Assembly: GCA_921293015.1 (NCBI GenBank)
Contig: OV121092.1
Location: 45,593,064-45,657,063, forward strand
DNA length: 64,000 bases
Direction of reading: 5' to 3'
Source: Phorcus lineatus
Lineage: Eukaryota; Mollusca; Gastropoda; Trochida; Trochidae
How positions within the stretch are numbered: the first letter of the stretch is position 1; every line of letters starts with the position of its first letter. The translations under genes and the position numbers were made by a program. Positions 49,481 through 61,600 of the stretch are shown one piece after another. Below the pieces are notes generated by a model that had not been told where the DNA came from, did not search any database, and saw nothing but the letters and a program-made list of their open reading frames with translations.

Positions 49481-49610
49481 AGGCTCTCTTCTGAGGCAGG
49501 AGGTTATAAATTGAAGAAACATTTCCCTTACCAATTGTCTTGAGTTCAGAAATCAAAAACAGGCAAAGTGATGACGAACTTACCTGAAATAAAAAGAAAC
49601 AAACATTATT

Positions 49611-49648
49611 CATATATCAAATATCATATATCAAATATCATATATCAC
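49611..49648. repeat. 14-bp AT-rich tandem repeat, about 2.6 copies
   Basis: CATATATCAAATAT repeats at 14-base spacing, ending CATATATCACC. It is a short microsatellite-like run with no known role. Confidence 0.8.
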
Positions 49649-50025
49649 CTAAATGAACCACAATGTATCTAAGTTGCATGAAATTATTTTTTGTATTGCT
49701 TTATATTGACCCTTTCTTATATCTTCCCAGCCCTGATTTCAATAAAGTATCTTAATGGAACAGTGCAAGTGGGACAAGTTTTCTATATATTCAGAGGAAA
49801 CAATCAATCTTAAAAGTGTAACGGCCAATCAATTCAATGCTGACCATGTTTTTGAGGATCATGTGTAATAAGAGCTATATTTCTTAACTTGTTTCTGGCT
49901 ATGGGCAAAACAAGTGACATAGTAATCATCAATGGAGGAAACATCATAAATTCACGCTAGATTGACACTTGGGTCTCTGAAAAGGGCTTTTGATAGCCAA
50001 GAACCTGTCTAACAAATGAACACTT

Positions 50026-50144
50026 CCTGGATCAAGTTGCACAAAACACTAAGGTAACCATAACTCACTTAGCCTTAGTACAATGTTAAAGAATGGTAAT
50101 AAGGTTAACCTTAGTGTTAAGCTGCTTGTGCAACAACTCCCTGG
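50026..50144. mobile_element. Palindromic MITE, copy 1 (119 bp)
   Basis: The ends are CCTGG with GTTGCACAAAACACTAAGG on the left and GTTAACCTTAGTGTTAAGC with TTGTGCAAC-ACTCCCTGG on the right, imperfect complements over about 45 bases. The sequence is clearly related to the element at 51795-51922, with which it shares the GTTGCACAAA end and an inner ACTAAGGTTAACC/CTTAGT palindrome. No coding capacity and no clear target duplication. The family is not named here. Confidence 0.75.
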
Positions 50145-50310
50145 TATATTTTTTCCTGAAGATTGAAGAACCATACAATATATCCAAGATATTCAAAAAC
50201 GTTAGTCTGAAGAAATTCAGAGAAAAAGTTATTTCAGGAACTGGGGTGATCCCTAAGTAAAAGTTAAAGTCTGAAATTTTTTTGCCAGTGACCCAGGTCC
50301 GGTCTGGTCT

Positions 50311-51784
50311 ATCATTGGTAGGGCTGTGCAATATTACCGGTATACCGGTATATACCGGTTCAAAAGCTTGTAATATGAATACCGCGATATGTTTTGAATT
50401 TTGCGATATATTGGGCAATGAAGAGTTACCTCCCTTCGAATTATCTGCCCTTGGTTTCCGTAGCAACAAAAGGGCGGACCGCTCCGGCATGGCCTTTGAG
50501 ATATTGTCTAACAAACGCGCTAAAAGCGAAGTTTGGAAGCATTTAGGGCTGAAAAAACGTATGTGCGACTGTAAGATCGCAGAGAACATCGCAGTATGCA
50601 ATAAATGCAATGTTGATGTCAAATACAGTGGTGGAACGAGTAATTTGACATCGCATGTCAGATTGAGATTATAAAAAGATGGTTTGTCTTTGCTTTATGT
50701 TCATGTTGTTTTATGTTGAACATTTCAACTTCTAAGACGAAGTAAGAGCTTGTATTTGGACTATTTTCTACTTACTAACTGAGCAAGTTATTGGACTCAT
50801 TGACATTTTATTTTAAACAGTTGTGCCATTTGATTGAGTTGACTTGTTTTGAAATTTTACAAACTGTTTTATATCCCATTTTAAAACAATTTACAAGTTT
50901 TTTAGTCAAGAGTCAAAACTCAACTCAGACTCACTTTGAACAAAGATTTCTTTACCACATAGCCAAATATTAATTGTAAAGTTTCCAGTTATTTGCACTC
51001 ATTGAAAACTTGAAAGTCATTATGCAAGTGCCAGATTGAGATTATAACTATTTGTTCAAATGTGCCATTCAAGATTTCAAAATGTTGTGAACTTTGTTGT
51101 GAGTTTTTGCACATTTTATTTTAATGTGCTGAAGTCAGTGAAGTGCTAGTCAAGAGTTTAAGTTCCCTTAGTTTGTACTGTTAACAACTTAACAACAGTG
51201 TTTTATTGTGTGATAGTGTGCTCTTTAATTATCATCAATTATTTATCAATTGGAATTTCATGAAAAGGTTGACAATGATTGAAGAATAGAAAAGGGCTTG
51301 CAGAAAGGGCAAGAAACAGTTTTATTTCTTCTCCAAAAATTTGTTTTAGTTGAACAACTAGAACAAAGGTTTCATCAAGTATCAGTAAAGAGAGACACAA
51401 TTCAAACAAGTTACAGTATTAAGCAAATAAATGCAATCTGACAATTTGCGTAGATGCTAACTGCCGAGTCTTAAGTGGATAATGCTGCTCCTGCTGGATA
51501 ATGCATTGCATTAGTCTGTATTACTCTCAGATACTTATCATCTGATTTCAAATGGAAATACTGCTTTCCAGTGCTTTGTTCTGAGTTATCTAATGTAGTT
51601 ATCTACCCGGTAATGTTGTACCATTCCGTTGTGTGCAATTATGCCAATTAATAAATTTGTAAACTAATATTATCAAATGTCATACTTATACAGCTGCAAA
51701 GATGATGATCTTCGCATGGAATTTTAGCACATACCTTCAAGTCAATATATCGCAATATATATTGCAATATTTTAAAATCATTGG
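50311..51784 (+). mobile_element. Degraded hAT-like DNA transposon with 8-bp target-site duplication
   Basis: ATCATTGG occurs at 50311-50318 and at 51777-51784, the 8-base duplication length of hAT elements. The left end starts TAGGGCTGTGCAATATTACC, very like the CAGGG(C)TGTGCAA start of many hAT elements, and ACCGGTATACCGGTATATAC follows. The right end, TATTGCAATATTTTAAA, keeps only the inner ATTGCA of the expected complement, so that terminus is eroded. A BED zinc-finger remnant lies in the left third, in the place and order expected of a hAT transposase. The rest of the 1.46 kb is AT-rich with no catalytic domain. A 15-base direct repeat, CAGATTGAGATTATA (50659 and 51032), suggests further internal rearrangement. 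Confidence 0.6.
50375..50674 (+). pseudogene. BED zinc-finger remnant of a hAT-type transposase
   Basis: An ATG at 50375 opens 99 codons. From about residue 49 the frame reads SEVWKHLGLKKRM, then CDCKIAENIAVCNKC, then YSGGTSNLTSHVRLRL and a stop. This follows the BED-finger order: an aromatic S-x-VW start, a C-x2-C pair (Cys-Asn-Lys-Cys), a GGTSNL turn and a first zinc His. The second His, expected about five residues on, is absent because the frame ends at the stop instead. BED fingers bind DNA in hAT transposases and ZBED proteins. Here there is no downstream dimerisation or catalytic region, so this is a broken gene inside the element at 50311-51784. A later in-frame ATG just before the finger (GGCATGGCC) has a better start context. 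Confidence 0.65.
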
Positions 51785-51794
51785 CATCAATTGC

Positions 51795-51922
51795 TCTGGG
51801 GTCCGTTGCACAAAGCAACTTAAAACTAAGGTTAACCTTAGTGCCATGCATCCTTTAACATTGCACTGAGGCTACGTTAGTGACTTAAGGTAACCTTAGT
51901 GTTTTGTGCAACGGCCCCCTGG
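51795..51922. mobile_element. Palindromic MITE, copy 2 (128 bp)
   Basis: The left end TCTGGGGTCCGTTGCACAAA faces the right end TTTGTGCAACGGCCCCCTGG. Inside, ACTAAGGTTAACCTTAGT is itself a palindrome, and GTAACCTTAGTG repeats it near the right side. The whole element can fold nearly end to end. It starts only about ten bases after the hAT target duplication ends. It is homologous to 50026-50144. Confidence 0.8.
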
Positions 51923-53512
51923 TCAATACTGCCTAGATGATTTTGGAGGAGCTCATATAACAATTGTTAGAATCTTGAGAATTTGGTGCACCCACACCCA
52001 GCATATCCTTTCCTCTGTATCAACTACTCAGATCAATAAAGCCTCACTTGACATAAGACCTTTTCTGAATCACTCGGCTTCGTTATATAATGTTTGTTTG
52101 GGTACGGTCGAGCTCCTAATATCAATTGGTTCCTCCTAATTTCATTACTCCAATATTTGCCTAATCGTTATTTACTAACTTCATTTAAGATTTATTTACA
52201 CAGTTAATTAAACTTCTCATATCAATTTTGGTTTATTCTTGATGGAAGAAGGGCTGGTGCCTTTGATGTTAGCTTTGTTTATAGTTTGTCTTGATTCTCA
52301 GGATTAGGCTACAAACTGTGCCTTAGAGCCTAATTAACAATGTCATATTTGTTATACCCAATCAATAATTAATTAGGGTTGTTTCCTATAGGCCTAGTCA
52401 ATATCTAATCAATGTTAACCTAATTTTGTGTAAGTTTTTTTCTCTTAATTATGGTACTTAATTGTACACTTGATTGACTTCATTGCCTAAACTTTCCTAA
52501 TTTCAGCTGCATAATTAAACAAATTCAAATCATCATATCCATATGAGACCAGTTTGCTAACCAAGACATAACTATCAGTTCGTCTAAAGTTACAGAATGA
52601 AAGCTATCCTACTTTCATTTTCAGTCATTGAAACAGACCTGAATTCTATTGTCAGGTATGTGCATGATGGAGGAAAACATGTTTTGAGTCCTTTGTCCTT
52701 TTAAGTTGGATTAGAAAGAACATACAAGTTCACAGTCAGATGCATCATATCTTTCAAATCTTGAATAAATTTGTTTTTGAGATTTTTTAGTTTTTATTCA
52801 AATGGCTTATTCAAAGAAGCACGATGTAGATGATAAACATCAGGAAGTAGGTTCTACTCTATCTACTGTGAATAAGAATTGAGGATCCCACCCAGCAAAC
52901 TGATATAAAGTGTTAACCTACTTTGCTGGATTCTTAACTCTATTCAAGCTGGAGGCCAAAGAAGAGGCTGGGACAGGTTGAATGGTATCAGGTTTAGCAT
53001 TCTGTTTATAATTGTATAACATAAATAAATGCACAATTGCTGACAGTGTGCTTAAAATTTATGATTTTGGAGAATTAGGTACAACTGTGAAAGTATTATT
53101 AAAACTGAAAAATCTTTTTATATATCAATACTTGAAATCATGAGACGTCATGACTACATCATGAACATGTCATGACCCTACATAACAACTGTAAAATGAA
53201 ATGAGAAGTCACAAAAAAGAGAAGGAAATACACAAAATTGTTTTGAGGTGAGAGGAAAGAAACTTATATATAAGGTATGCTATGCATGGCTTGCGTCCAT
53301 TTAATGGAGCCCATCTCTAGTGATAGGCATCTTCATACAGGTCTATCTCAACAGTAAGCTCTACACAATGTATGAAAACCTGAAATTCTGGAGCAACAAC
53401 CTGTTCACTTATAAACAATTGCATACACTAGTATCAACATTGATATGTCGATACTGTATTTGCTTTTAAAGATATATACTCAACATAAGACTATGGATCA
53501 AACATAATGTTT
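51923..53512. other. Non-coding, nothing recognised
   Basis: AT-rich. A run of GATTAGG, AATTAATTAGGG and TCTAATCAAT words at 52300-52440 is homeobox-site-like but not diagnostic. A short hairpin with CCAGCAAA and TTTGCTGG arms lies at about 52890-52930. Confidence 0.45.
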
Positions 53513-53878
53513 GAGGGACCAATCTCATTGAAATTAGATCAAGCCTACTTTTCTGTGTTTCTGATCTGAGTGATCTACCAAGGGGTAGTCGCAGGTGCCC
53601 TTGTTATGCTAGCCAATCCGTCATGAGACTAGAAAGCCATGCACATCATTTCATATTTGAGAAGGCCTAGCTCTTATTGTATGATTTTATGGAAAAGGTC
53701 GCCCTCAGGGTCACTTAAAACAACCCTTAGGGTACAGTTATCAGATCTGAAACACAAGGAGGCAAAACTGATGGATTCACAGATAAAGCACCTGACAGAC
53801 CCCCTATGAACTTGTACTCAGACCATCAACATTGCCATATTGATAGGTTCTAACTCATTTTAGTGAGATTGATCCCTC
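53513..53878. mobile_element. Non-autonomous DNA transposon (MITE), 366 bp
   Basis: The left end GAGGGACCAATCTCATTGAAA and the right end TTTTAGTGAGATTGATCCCTC are complementary with three or four mismatches over about 21 bases. Interior sequence is GC-balanced compared with its flanks and has no open frame. No target duplication is certain. I believe I have seen similar sequence in molluscan genomes, but cannot name the family. Confidence 0.75.
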
Positions 53879-56800
53879 TAAAAATGTGTGTGATCCACTA
53901 CACATGAACCTCAACTCCTTAACAAAGTGTATTTTCAACAATGAGTCACTTCTGAATAGGTTTTCCAGGAATACACAGTAAACGGTTTGCAGAAACTGCA
54001 TCTGAATTAAAGAGTTGACAGAAAACTGTTGAATCTAAACTTCTTAGTCTTTAAAGAGCTACTTTAAAAATGTTCCATATTTAGCAAATGAATTTACATT
54101 TGAATGTGATCAGGTTTACATCACTGTCTTGTTGAATAAATGGACTTGTTTTGAAATGAAACACCACTAAAAATTTCAGTTTGAAAGATTTTATAATTGG
54201 ATTTAGAATGATATTAACATTACATTTTGAAATATCAAGAAAACACTGAATTTTAAGTGGCAGGCATGTACCACTGTTTTGATTTATTAAATAAATAAAA
54301 AATGATTAACTATTATATTATGATTCAGATAATAAACGAAGAAAATCTACACAAAATATCAACAACAATATGTTTTTTAATTTGGCAAATTGTGGCATTT
54401 TTAACATGATTTTTTATGATTAATACAAAACTATCAAAAAAAACACAGAAAACATTTTACATTGTGAGCTAAAATGATTAAACAATATTTGAATCAATAC
54501 TGAAAGAATCTCCTAGTTCAATGATGGTTGAATCAAGCTATAGTTTAAAAACATTGAATTAAAATGCACAACAGCTGGTGAGATGACATGAAAATACCAA
54601 ATTTACTGAGCTGTCCTTACTCTAATATATATTCTAAATCCTTTAACTGCATGCAAATGTAAAACAGTGCATCAATATTGATAGGGTTGATAGGGTGATA
54701 GCGTTACACTTTGGCAGTCTTTGAATAAGATAAAAATAATACTGAAATTTTTATTTTTTATTTTTTATTTTTTTAACAAAATGAAGTGAGGCGATACAAA
54801 TTCTACACTTGTTAATCTCTTGACTTAGCAAGGCTCCTGTGGATTTATACACTTTTGTTATGATGATGTTTGACATTATTGTATCATTATCACATCGTAT
54901 TCAATTAAGTATGTGATGAATGGTACTCTAACTTAATATCCAAATCAAAAGGAAAACAAACTATTATAATAATATAAATGACAATAACAAGTCATAGTTC
55001 TTCTATAGCGCAAAATTTCCATTGGACTCAGTGTGCTTTCACACTTCACAATTGCCGAGTCCTACTGGAAAGCCATTTTGAAAAGATATATCTCTCTTGA
55101 AAATGCAGTGCCTTTCTTGGAAAGGAGGGAAAAGAGTTTTATATAAAGGGGGTGAGAAACTGAATGGGAATTTGTCAGCAGTTCTCATGTTGAATCTTGG
55201 CACGGCTAAGATGTTTATACCTGAAGAGTGGAGATTACATTATAGGTCATCATATACATTTATTTCATATTTAAATTCACACTGCATTATCTTTATGAAA
55301 AAAAAATTCATGACTCCTACTGAAAATATGTGTTTAATATTCTTTCAAAACTAATAAATGAAGCAAAGAGGCAATCTGCGTAAAACACTACCCTGAGATA
55401 TATCCACTGCTTGTATAACAGGATTATGTGATAAAGGACATTAACACACTGCCTCTGTGATGAAGATATGAACAATTTCTCTACAGGAAGATCAAACGTT
55501 CTATTGCTTTCTGCTACTTGTGTTGTTAGTAATAGTGCACTTTCTTCTGTAGTATATATTGATTATCTTTAAAAAGGATTGGATAAACTTTTTGAATGTA
55601 CTTACCATTTGAATAACATTTATTGAAAAAAATAGCTAGGGATATTTAAAAAATGTGAAATTATGAATAACAAAATATTTTGTCATTGAAACACTTATAA
55701 TATATCAATGGTAAAGAATAAAATATCCCTAACTTATTTTGTCCAGGATATTTGATTTATAAATTCATTTATTTCACCTAGATAAATACAACATTCCAAA
55801 ATTCTAAAACTAGATCCTTCATCATAATCACAAAAAAGTCTTACAGTTGCCTCACCACAGCTTACAGTAACTTAAACCAAATGAACTCTTTAAGCCAAAC
55901 TAAAGAATTCCTTTAAATATTGAGTCTGTCATTTATATTGAGCAAAATGTCTGTCAGTGTGTCATTAAAATCATTATACCAACCCAAAGAATTTCAGGTG
56001 CAAATAGCGCCGAGAGTGTTATGGATCTGATAATTGTGAAATTAACTGTCCTGGGAACCTTAAATTCATCATGGCAGAGAGGCATGTGATAGCGAGAAGA
56101 TGCCGCCAATATTCGGGTAATTACGCTGTCCCGAGATGTTGGTCACATGCATGGTTGACGATAATATCCCCTATGTCACCAGAGGCTAATGAACAATGCA
56201 CAATTTAAGAGGAACAATGGGAAAGCACCCCTCCTTTAGAGCCCCATTAATACACACAAAACAAAGGGGAGAGCTGATACTTTATTGGAATTGATTAGCA
56301 ATAACATTACACCTGCCCACAGAAAACAGCAAAATTTTCAATGATTTAACTTTCTATGGTCTTCAATCATTGCAAACTGTGTATAATGATGAGGGTGTTT
56401 GTAATTCTTAATTGGTTCTTCAAGTTTCTATTTAATAAGATTATGTTAATGAACATGGTGATCACATCATTAACGTCGAGAGGTTCTGTTTCTATGAAAA
56501 TGCTCAACTGGTTAAAGCCTCAGGGTTGTTTGCATGGACCTTTTCCACAATGTGGAAACCATTCAATTTTTTAACAAACTAATCATGAAAAACTGAATTA
56601 GTCTAATTGTCTTTCAGAATTTTAAACAAGGTCAATAATTTGAGAAAAAAAATAATTGAACTTACACAAAAGTAATCAAGAAAAGAAATGTACTGAGAAT
56701 TGAATGAAATCTATCAATGGGGCTTGACTTGGACAAAATAAAGTCTCTTAATATCAATTGTCAGAAATTGAGCAAATCTATTACAGAAGAATTCAATTTT

Positions 56801-58277
56801 GACCTTTGTCGATTGTTCAAAAGAAAGACAAGTTTATCATAACTATAAACATGTTCCGGTGATTTTATTTCTGAGTATATTCTCATATATTACAAAGATT
56901 ATTGGTGTGAGATTTTTAACGTGCAGAAATTTTAATCTTTTAACTCTTAACAAGGAATATCCAAAGAATAAAGCAGAAAACTCTCAAAACATTATATATC
57001 ATTATATAATACTCTATATATAATGGCTCTATATCAAGTCCTTTCAGGACAAACAATACTGTACTTAGAAATAATTGAGCAATATTTTTAAGATCACTCA
57101 AATCTAAGACAAAAATAAGATGATTGTTAAAGTTTCTGCACTTACAAAAAAGTACCCACCATTGAGATTTGCTTCTATGTGATATTCAGCGTATGGCAGA
57201 CTGGGTCTAGCGAGATGACACTTAGAAATGATGTTAGGTTTTCATCTTATCAATAAAAGCTATCCATGTGTACAACTAACACACACCAGGCAGGGTAAGA
57301 AATAGTTTAATTTATTCATTGAATTCAATAAGACTTGAAAAAACATGCAAATACACATATTGTAAATATAAATGTATAACTCATATTCATATCAGGTGTT
57401 TGGCAAGACGTCTGCATTCCCAGGCAAATATTGATGAGTAAGTCAATATGTGTCAATGTCTATACTCCTCCTTGGTGACAATCAACACATAATGTCAATA
57501 CATATTCACCGCTGTAACCAACACATCTCCGTAATCTTCAAACGATGTCACGAAAAATGTAATTTCATTTTTAATATTTGCTCAAGTCAAACACCTTCAC
57601 GAGAGCACCATTTAAGTTTGTATATTCTGCCGGTGGTGTTTTATCACCCAAGCGGTAGTTATTGTTTGATAATACAATAGGCAGACAGTTATATCAATAC
57701 TTATGGAAACACACAGATGAAATAACACCCGAGCAAGTGGCTTCCTCCTACCTGTTGTACTACGGCTCTATTTACTGATGCATCTAGCTCAATAAGATTT
57801 CTTCACAGTCCAGATAGATGATACCCGGCACATAGATCGAGACACACGAAAGAAACTAATCTGATACAGTTGAGTCAAGGAAATAAAGCAACATGATGAA
57901 GGGCACACAGAGCTATAACATATGATTGGTAGAACCTCATGCCACTTAATATTGATGTCCGTTTTAAACTAAATTTGTAAATGATGAACACCAATGGTTC
58001 CTGGTAATATTTACAAATGCAATTATCAATTGAGAGATAGAGAAAGGATAGAATAAAGCAGAGAGTGTAGAATATTTCACCTAATAAATTTCCATAAAAC
58101 ATATGACGACCAATGAAAATGATACCTTATGCAACAGAAGAGCCGACCAGTCGATGAAGTCAGAAGCTCGGGGAAAGTTACAGAGCCTGTGGAGAGAGAT
58201 TCTGTCAAGTTCAGACATTGCAGAGAATGAGGTGTTTGTGGACATTTAGTCAGGCTCAAACCTAGACACAGGTACAT
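53879..58277. other. Non-coding; conserved-looking block at 55985-56300
   Basis: No supported gene. The block 55985-56300 is GC-balanced, low in repeats and contains TAATTGTGAAATTAA, CCCATTAATAC and GATTAGCAATAAC words (see findings). The minus-strand frame from 58277 has an ATG in good context and 51 codons before a weak TAAG|GTATCA site near 58125, without recognisable protein features. Confidence 0.4.
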
Positions 58278-58605
58278 GGTTGGGAGAGGGGGGAGGAGGA
58301 CAGATGATTCGGGGAGGGGGTCGGAGAGAGGGGAGTGAGGGGGGCAGGGGTAGAAGATGGGGGATCCATGCAGGCAGGAGAGGAGTTGAAGATTGGAGGT
58401 TCTGCGTTTCTGGGATCAAGGGGCACGACTTTTTTAAGGTTGATATATAAACCTGTGGAACTAGAGAAGAGGAGGGTAGATGTATTAGGGGGAGGGTAGA
58501 CTGGAGGGGGGGGGAGTAGATATATATGGGGTGGGGGGACTCCTAACATCAAATGAGATTTAGGAGTGTGTGTAAGCATTCTTAAGGCCAGAGGGGGAGG
58601 GGGCA
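58278..58605 (+). other. G-rich, purine-biased tract with quadruplex potential
   Basis: Over about 330 bases the plus strand carries many G runs, including GGGAGAGGGGGGAGGAGGA, GGGGAGGGGG, GGAGGGGGGGGGAG and GGGGTGGGGGG. Several neighbouring sets meet the four-run quadruplex pattern. The complementary proline-rich frame on the minus strand (114 codons) is a product of this composition. Confidence 0.7.
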
Positions 58606-61600
58606 TCTTTACCTCAAAAGGGACATGTTGGTATCTCTAGTAGTAAGGTTTTTGACTAAAATCGTATGAGATTAACTTTAAAGGTGAAAATGTGGATGAA
58701 AGGAGAACTTTTCTCACATGTAAGGAGGGCGGAACATCTGGTAATAGGGGTGACTTTGAGTGTCAAGAAGGAGGTGAGATGAGGGGTGGGGGTTGAGGAC
58801 CTTTCATGTTCACTTGAAAACTTTAACATCACACAATGTTAAGACTGCAGGATTACAGTTTAAGTTGATTTCTCTTTGGCATTTGCAGTTGGATAATTTT
58901 AAAGAGACAATGACCTTTATGTAACGTGTGTTGTACTACACACTATAAACATAGGAATCATGTGCAGGTTTCAGAAAAAGAAGCAAATCAATTGAAATAC
59001 AAGTACAATATTGGGACACGTTAAAAAACAATGGATGTGAAGTAATGTGTGCAGCACTGGGAGAAAGTAAATAAACAGGGAGCTGTGGTCAGAGTCGTTG
59101 ATGTATTAGAATTTAAGAATTTTGGTAGATTTCATAGGGGAGGTTGAGTGTCTGAGATGAATACAACTGAGGATCATGGGCTAAGTTCAAAAGGACACTG
59201 CATGGTATTTCAAGACAGAAAGTCCCCATTTGCTCATTGCAACAACATCTACCCCAAGGCTTACATATACAGGTCTAATCCTATAAACCTTAAACCCACT
59301 GAGTCTATGTCTACAAATGTAAACTAGCAAGATTGTTTGTAGGCAGTCTCATACACTCTGCATGAAAACCTGTCTCCATGTAGATTGACACTTCTGAACA
59401 GAGTGCTTTTATCACTTCATGACTTTGCAGAAAGAGATCGTTCAGAAATAGCCGTACCAAATTGTAACCTGAAAACATCTAAGATCCAGAGACATCAATT
59501 CAACATCACGATGGGTTATGACACATGTCACCACTGTCTGAATGATACGACTATCAGAGATAATGAATTGATGACTATGGAATATATTTAAGAAGAGGAA
59601 AGTAGTTGAATTATAATATGTCCTCTACTATTTCACCAAAACCTAAATTTAGTCACAATATCTTCCTCATAAGGTGCTTAGTACTTGAGATTCCCTTTCT
59701 CTAATTATCAATTCCAATGTACAACTCAAAAATCATTAAAAACTTTTTCAGGGATTTCAGACTTAGAATCAATCTAAAGAGTAAACCAAACCTAAACTTT
59801 GATTTGCATGCAAAGCAGGTTGGCGACTATAGGTACAACTCAGTTTGTGTGCATGCTTCACAAATAGGTCTGGGCCTAGCAAGCAACCCTGTCTGACTCC
59901 AATTCATGTGCACTTGTCATTTCTCTCACTGAAATGTCACAGGGGGACAAAAGCAGGTAGAATACTTATCAAAGCCAGGAAAATGTTTGAAGTTTGACCC
60001 TGACTGGTTGAAAAAACTGCCCAGAACAGATGAAACAAGTCCTGCCAGAAGAATGCTAAACCAGTCTTAACCAAACTCCTTACCAAGGCGACTCTGATAG
60101 AAAGCTTACAACTTGCGGTCTTGTTTCTTGTCACATTAGAAATTAACCTTTCCCAATATATGACAAATCAGTGATGTAAACCACTACATTTTACCTAACA
60201 TCAAAGTATCAAGATGATCTGATGCAAGACCCATTCATAAATGAACTATTGGACCAATGTATACACACTGACTAAAGTTAAGCAACCCCAAAAATTCAAA
60301 TCTACAATTTGCTGCTGCACAAACTTTGGGATAATTTGACTGAATGAATCATTGTGGACATGTACAATTAATGTAGATTTTGTGACAAATTTCTTCAGAT
60401 ATTACACATTTAAACAACCAATATCAACTTTCATTTCATTTTGAAAAATTCATAAAATAAAGAGATACAAATCACAAGTAAGTTGAATGATCATAATCTG
60501 CAGATTGATTAGTAGATCAATTGTAAAATGAACAACATAAATTCTGTACATTTATAGAGGGTGAAGAATGAAATAATAATGAAGATAATTATAAATAAAA
60601 GATATTGAACAATGTGTTTCATAAACACATAAAAAGATAAAATAAGTTGTAGCAAATATCAATCAAATGTTACTACAATATTTACAATAGTGTCACAAAG
60701 GTAAACAAAGAGGAACACATACAATACAAATTAGGCAAACATGGTATCAATGAAACCATCACAAGTGACAGGCACAGCTTCATCAAGGCTTCCTTCTCTT
60801 CTTATCTTAATTTCCCCCGACACACCAGATTAATTCCTCCCAGAGAGGGATGTGCTTAATTGGACGGTACCATGCTAAATGCATCTGTTCAAGTAGGTCC
60901 CATCTCCCAAGTCACACAGACCTACAACTATATTCATTACAATATTCCACAACTTTATTGTCAATCAATCTCACTTCTCTGCCTCCAAAGGCCTAATCAC
61001 AGTCACAGATAGACTTGAAGTCTCTTCGATAAAAAAAATGAAGCTCTTTTTGGTCCAGAATCACTTCTATTGATTAAATTGAAGAATCTACAGTCTCAAC
61101 TGGACTATCACAATCAAAGACAGACTCCCTGTCTCGTTCTGAAAGAGACGACTATTCACCAAATCTAAATCAGTAATCTCTGCATCTACAGGGCTTCTGT
61201 TGGGCTGCAGCAGATTACAGAAGTATACATTACAATGCTAAACAATAAAGCTTCAGTGTGGAGATGACTTGACGGAGAGATATGACACCCTGGCTGCAGT
61301 AAAGTGTGTCAGAGTCTGACAGGCTGCATGTGGAGACAGAAGAGTCAATGTGATCAGATGTAGTCTTTATCTGAAGACTACAGACTACAGACCCAGATAT
61401 ATCTTCCTCTGCAGAAGACTCGTCCAATTCTTGTTTCACAGACTACAGATTCAGTAATGACTGTCGCCCACTGATTGCTGCCCATTTACAGCCCATTTGC
61501 ACACTTAGAGCCTTGCTGAGATCTGAAGTAGAACAGGGGTTTGGGGAGACAAGCACCTCACTGGACTTTTTTAGGTCTAATGGGACTGCAAGGAACGATC

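Noticed and set aside
54990..55075. Possible retroelement tail (TTCTATAGCGC and CCGAGTCCTACTGG words)
   Set aside because: No duplication, terminal repeat or coding remnant could be found to set boundaries.
58120..58277. Minus-strand ATG with 51 codons before a TAAG|GTATCA site
   Set aside because: The donor is weak, the peptide has no recognisable features, and the adjacent sequence is G/C-skewed.
61230..61439. Acidic 69-codon minus-strand frame
   Set aside because: It has no ATG (the frame starts at GTG just after a stop), no convincing donor, and only a poor acceptor.
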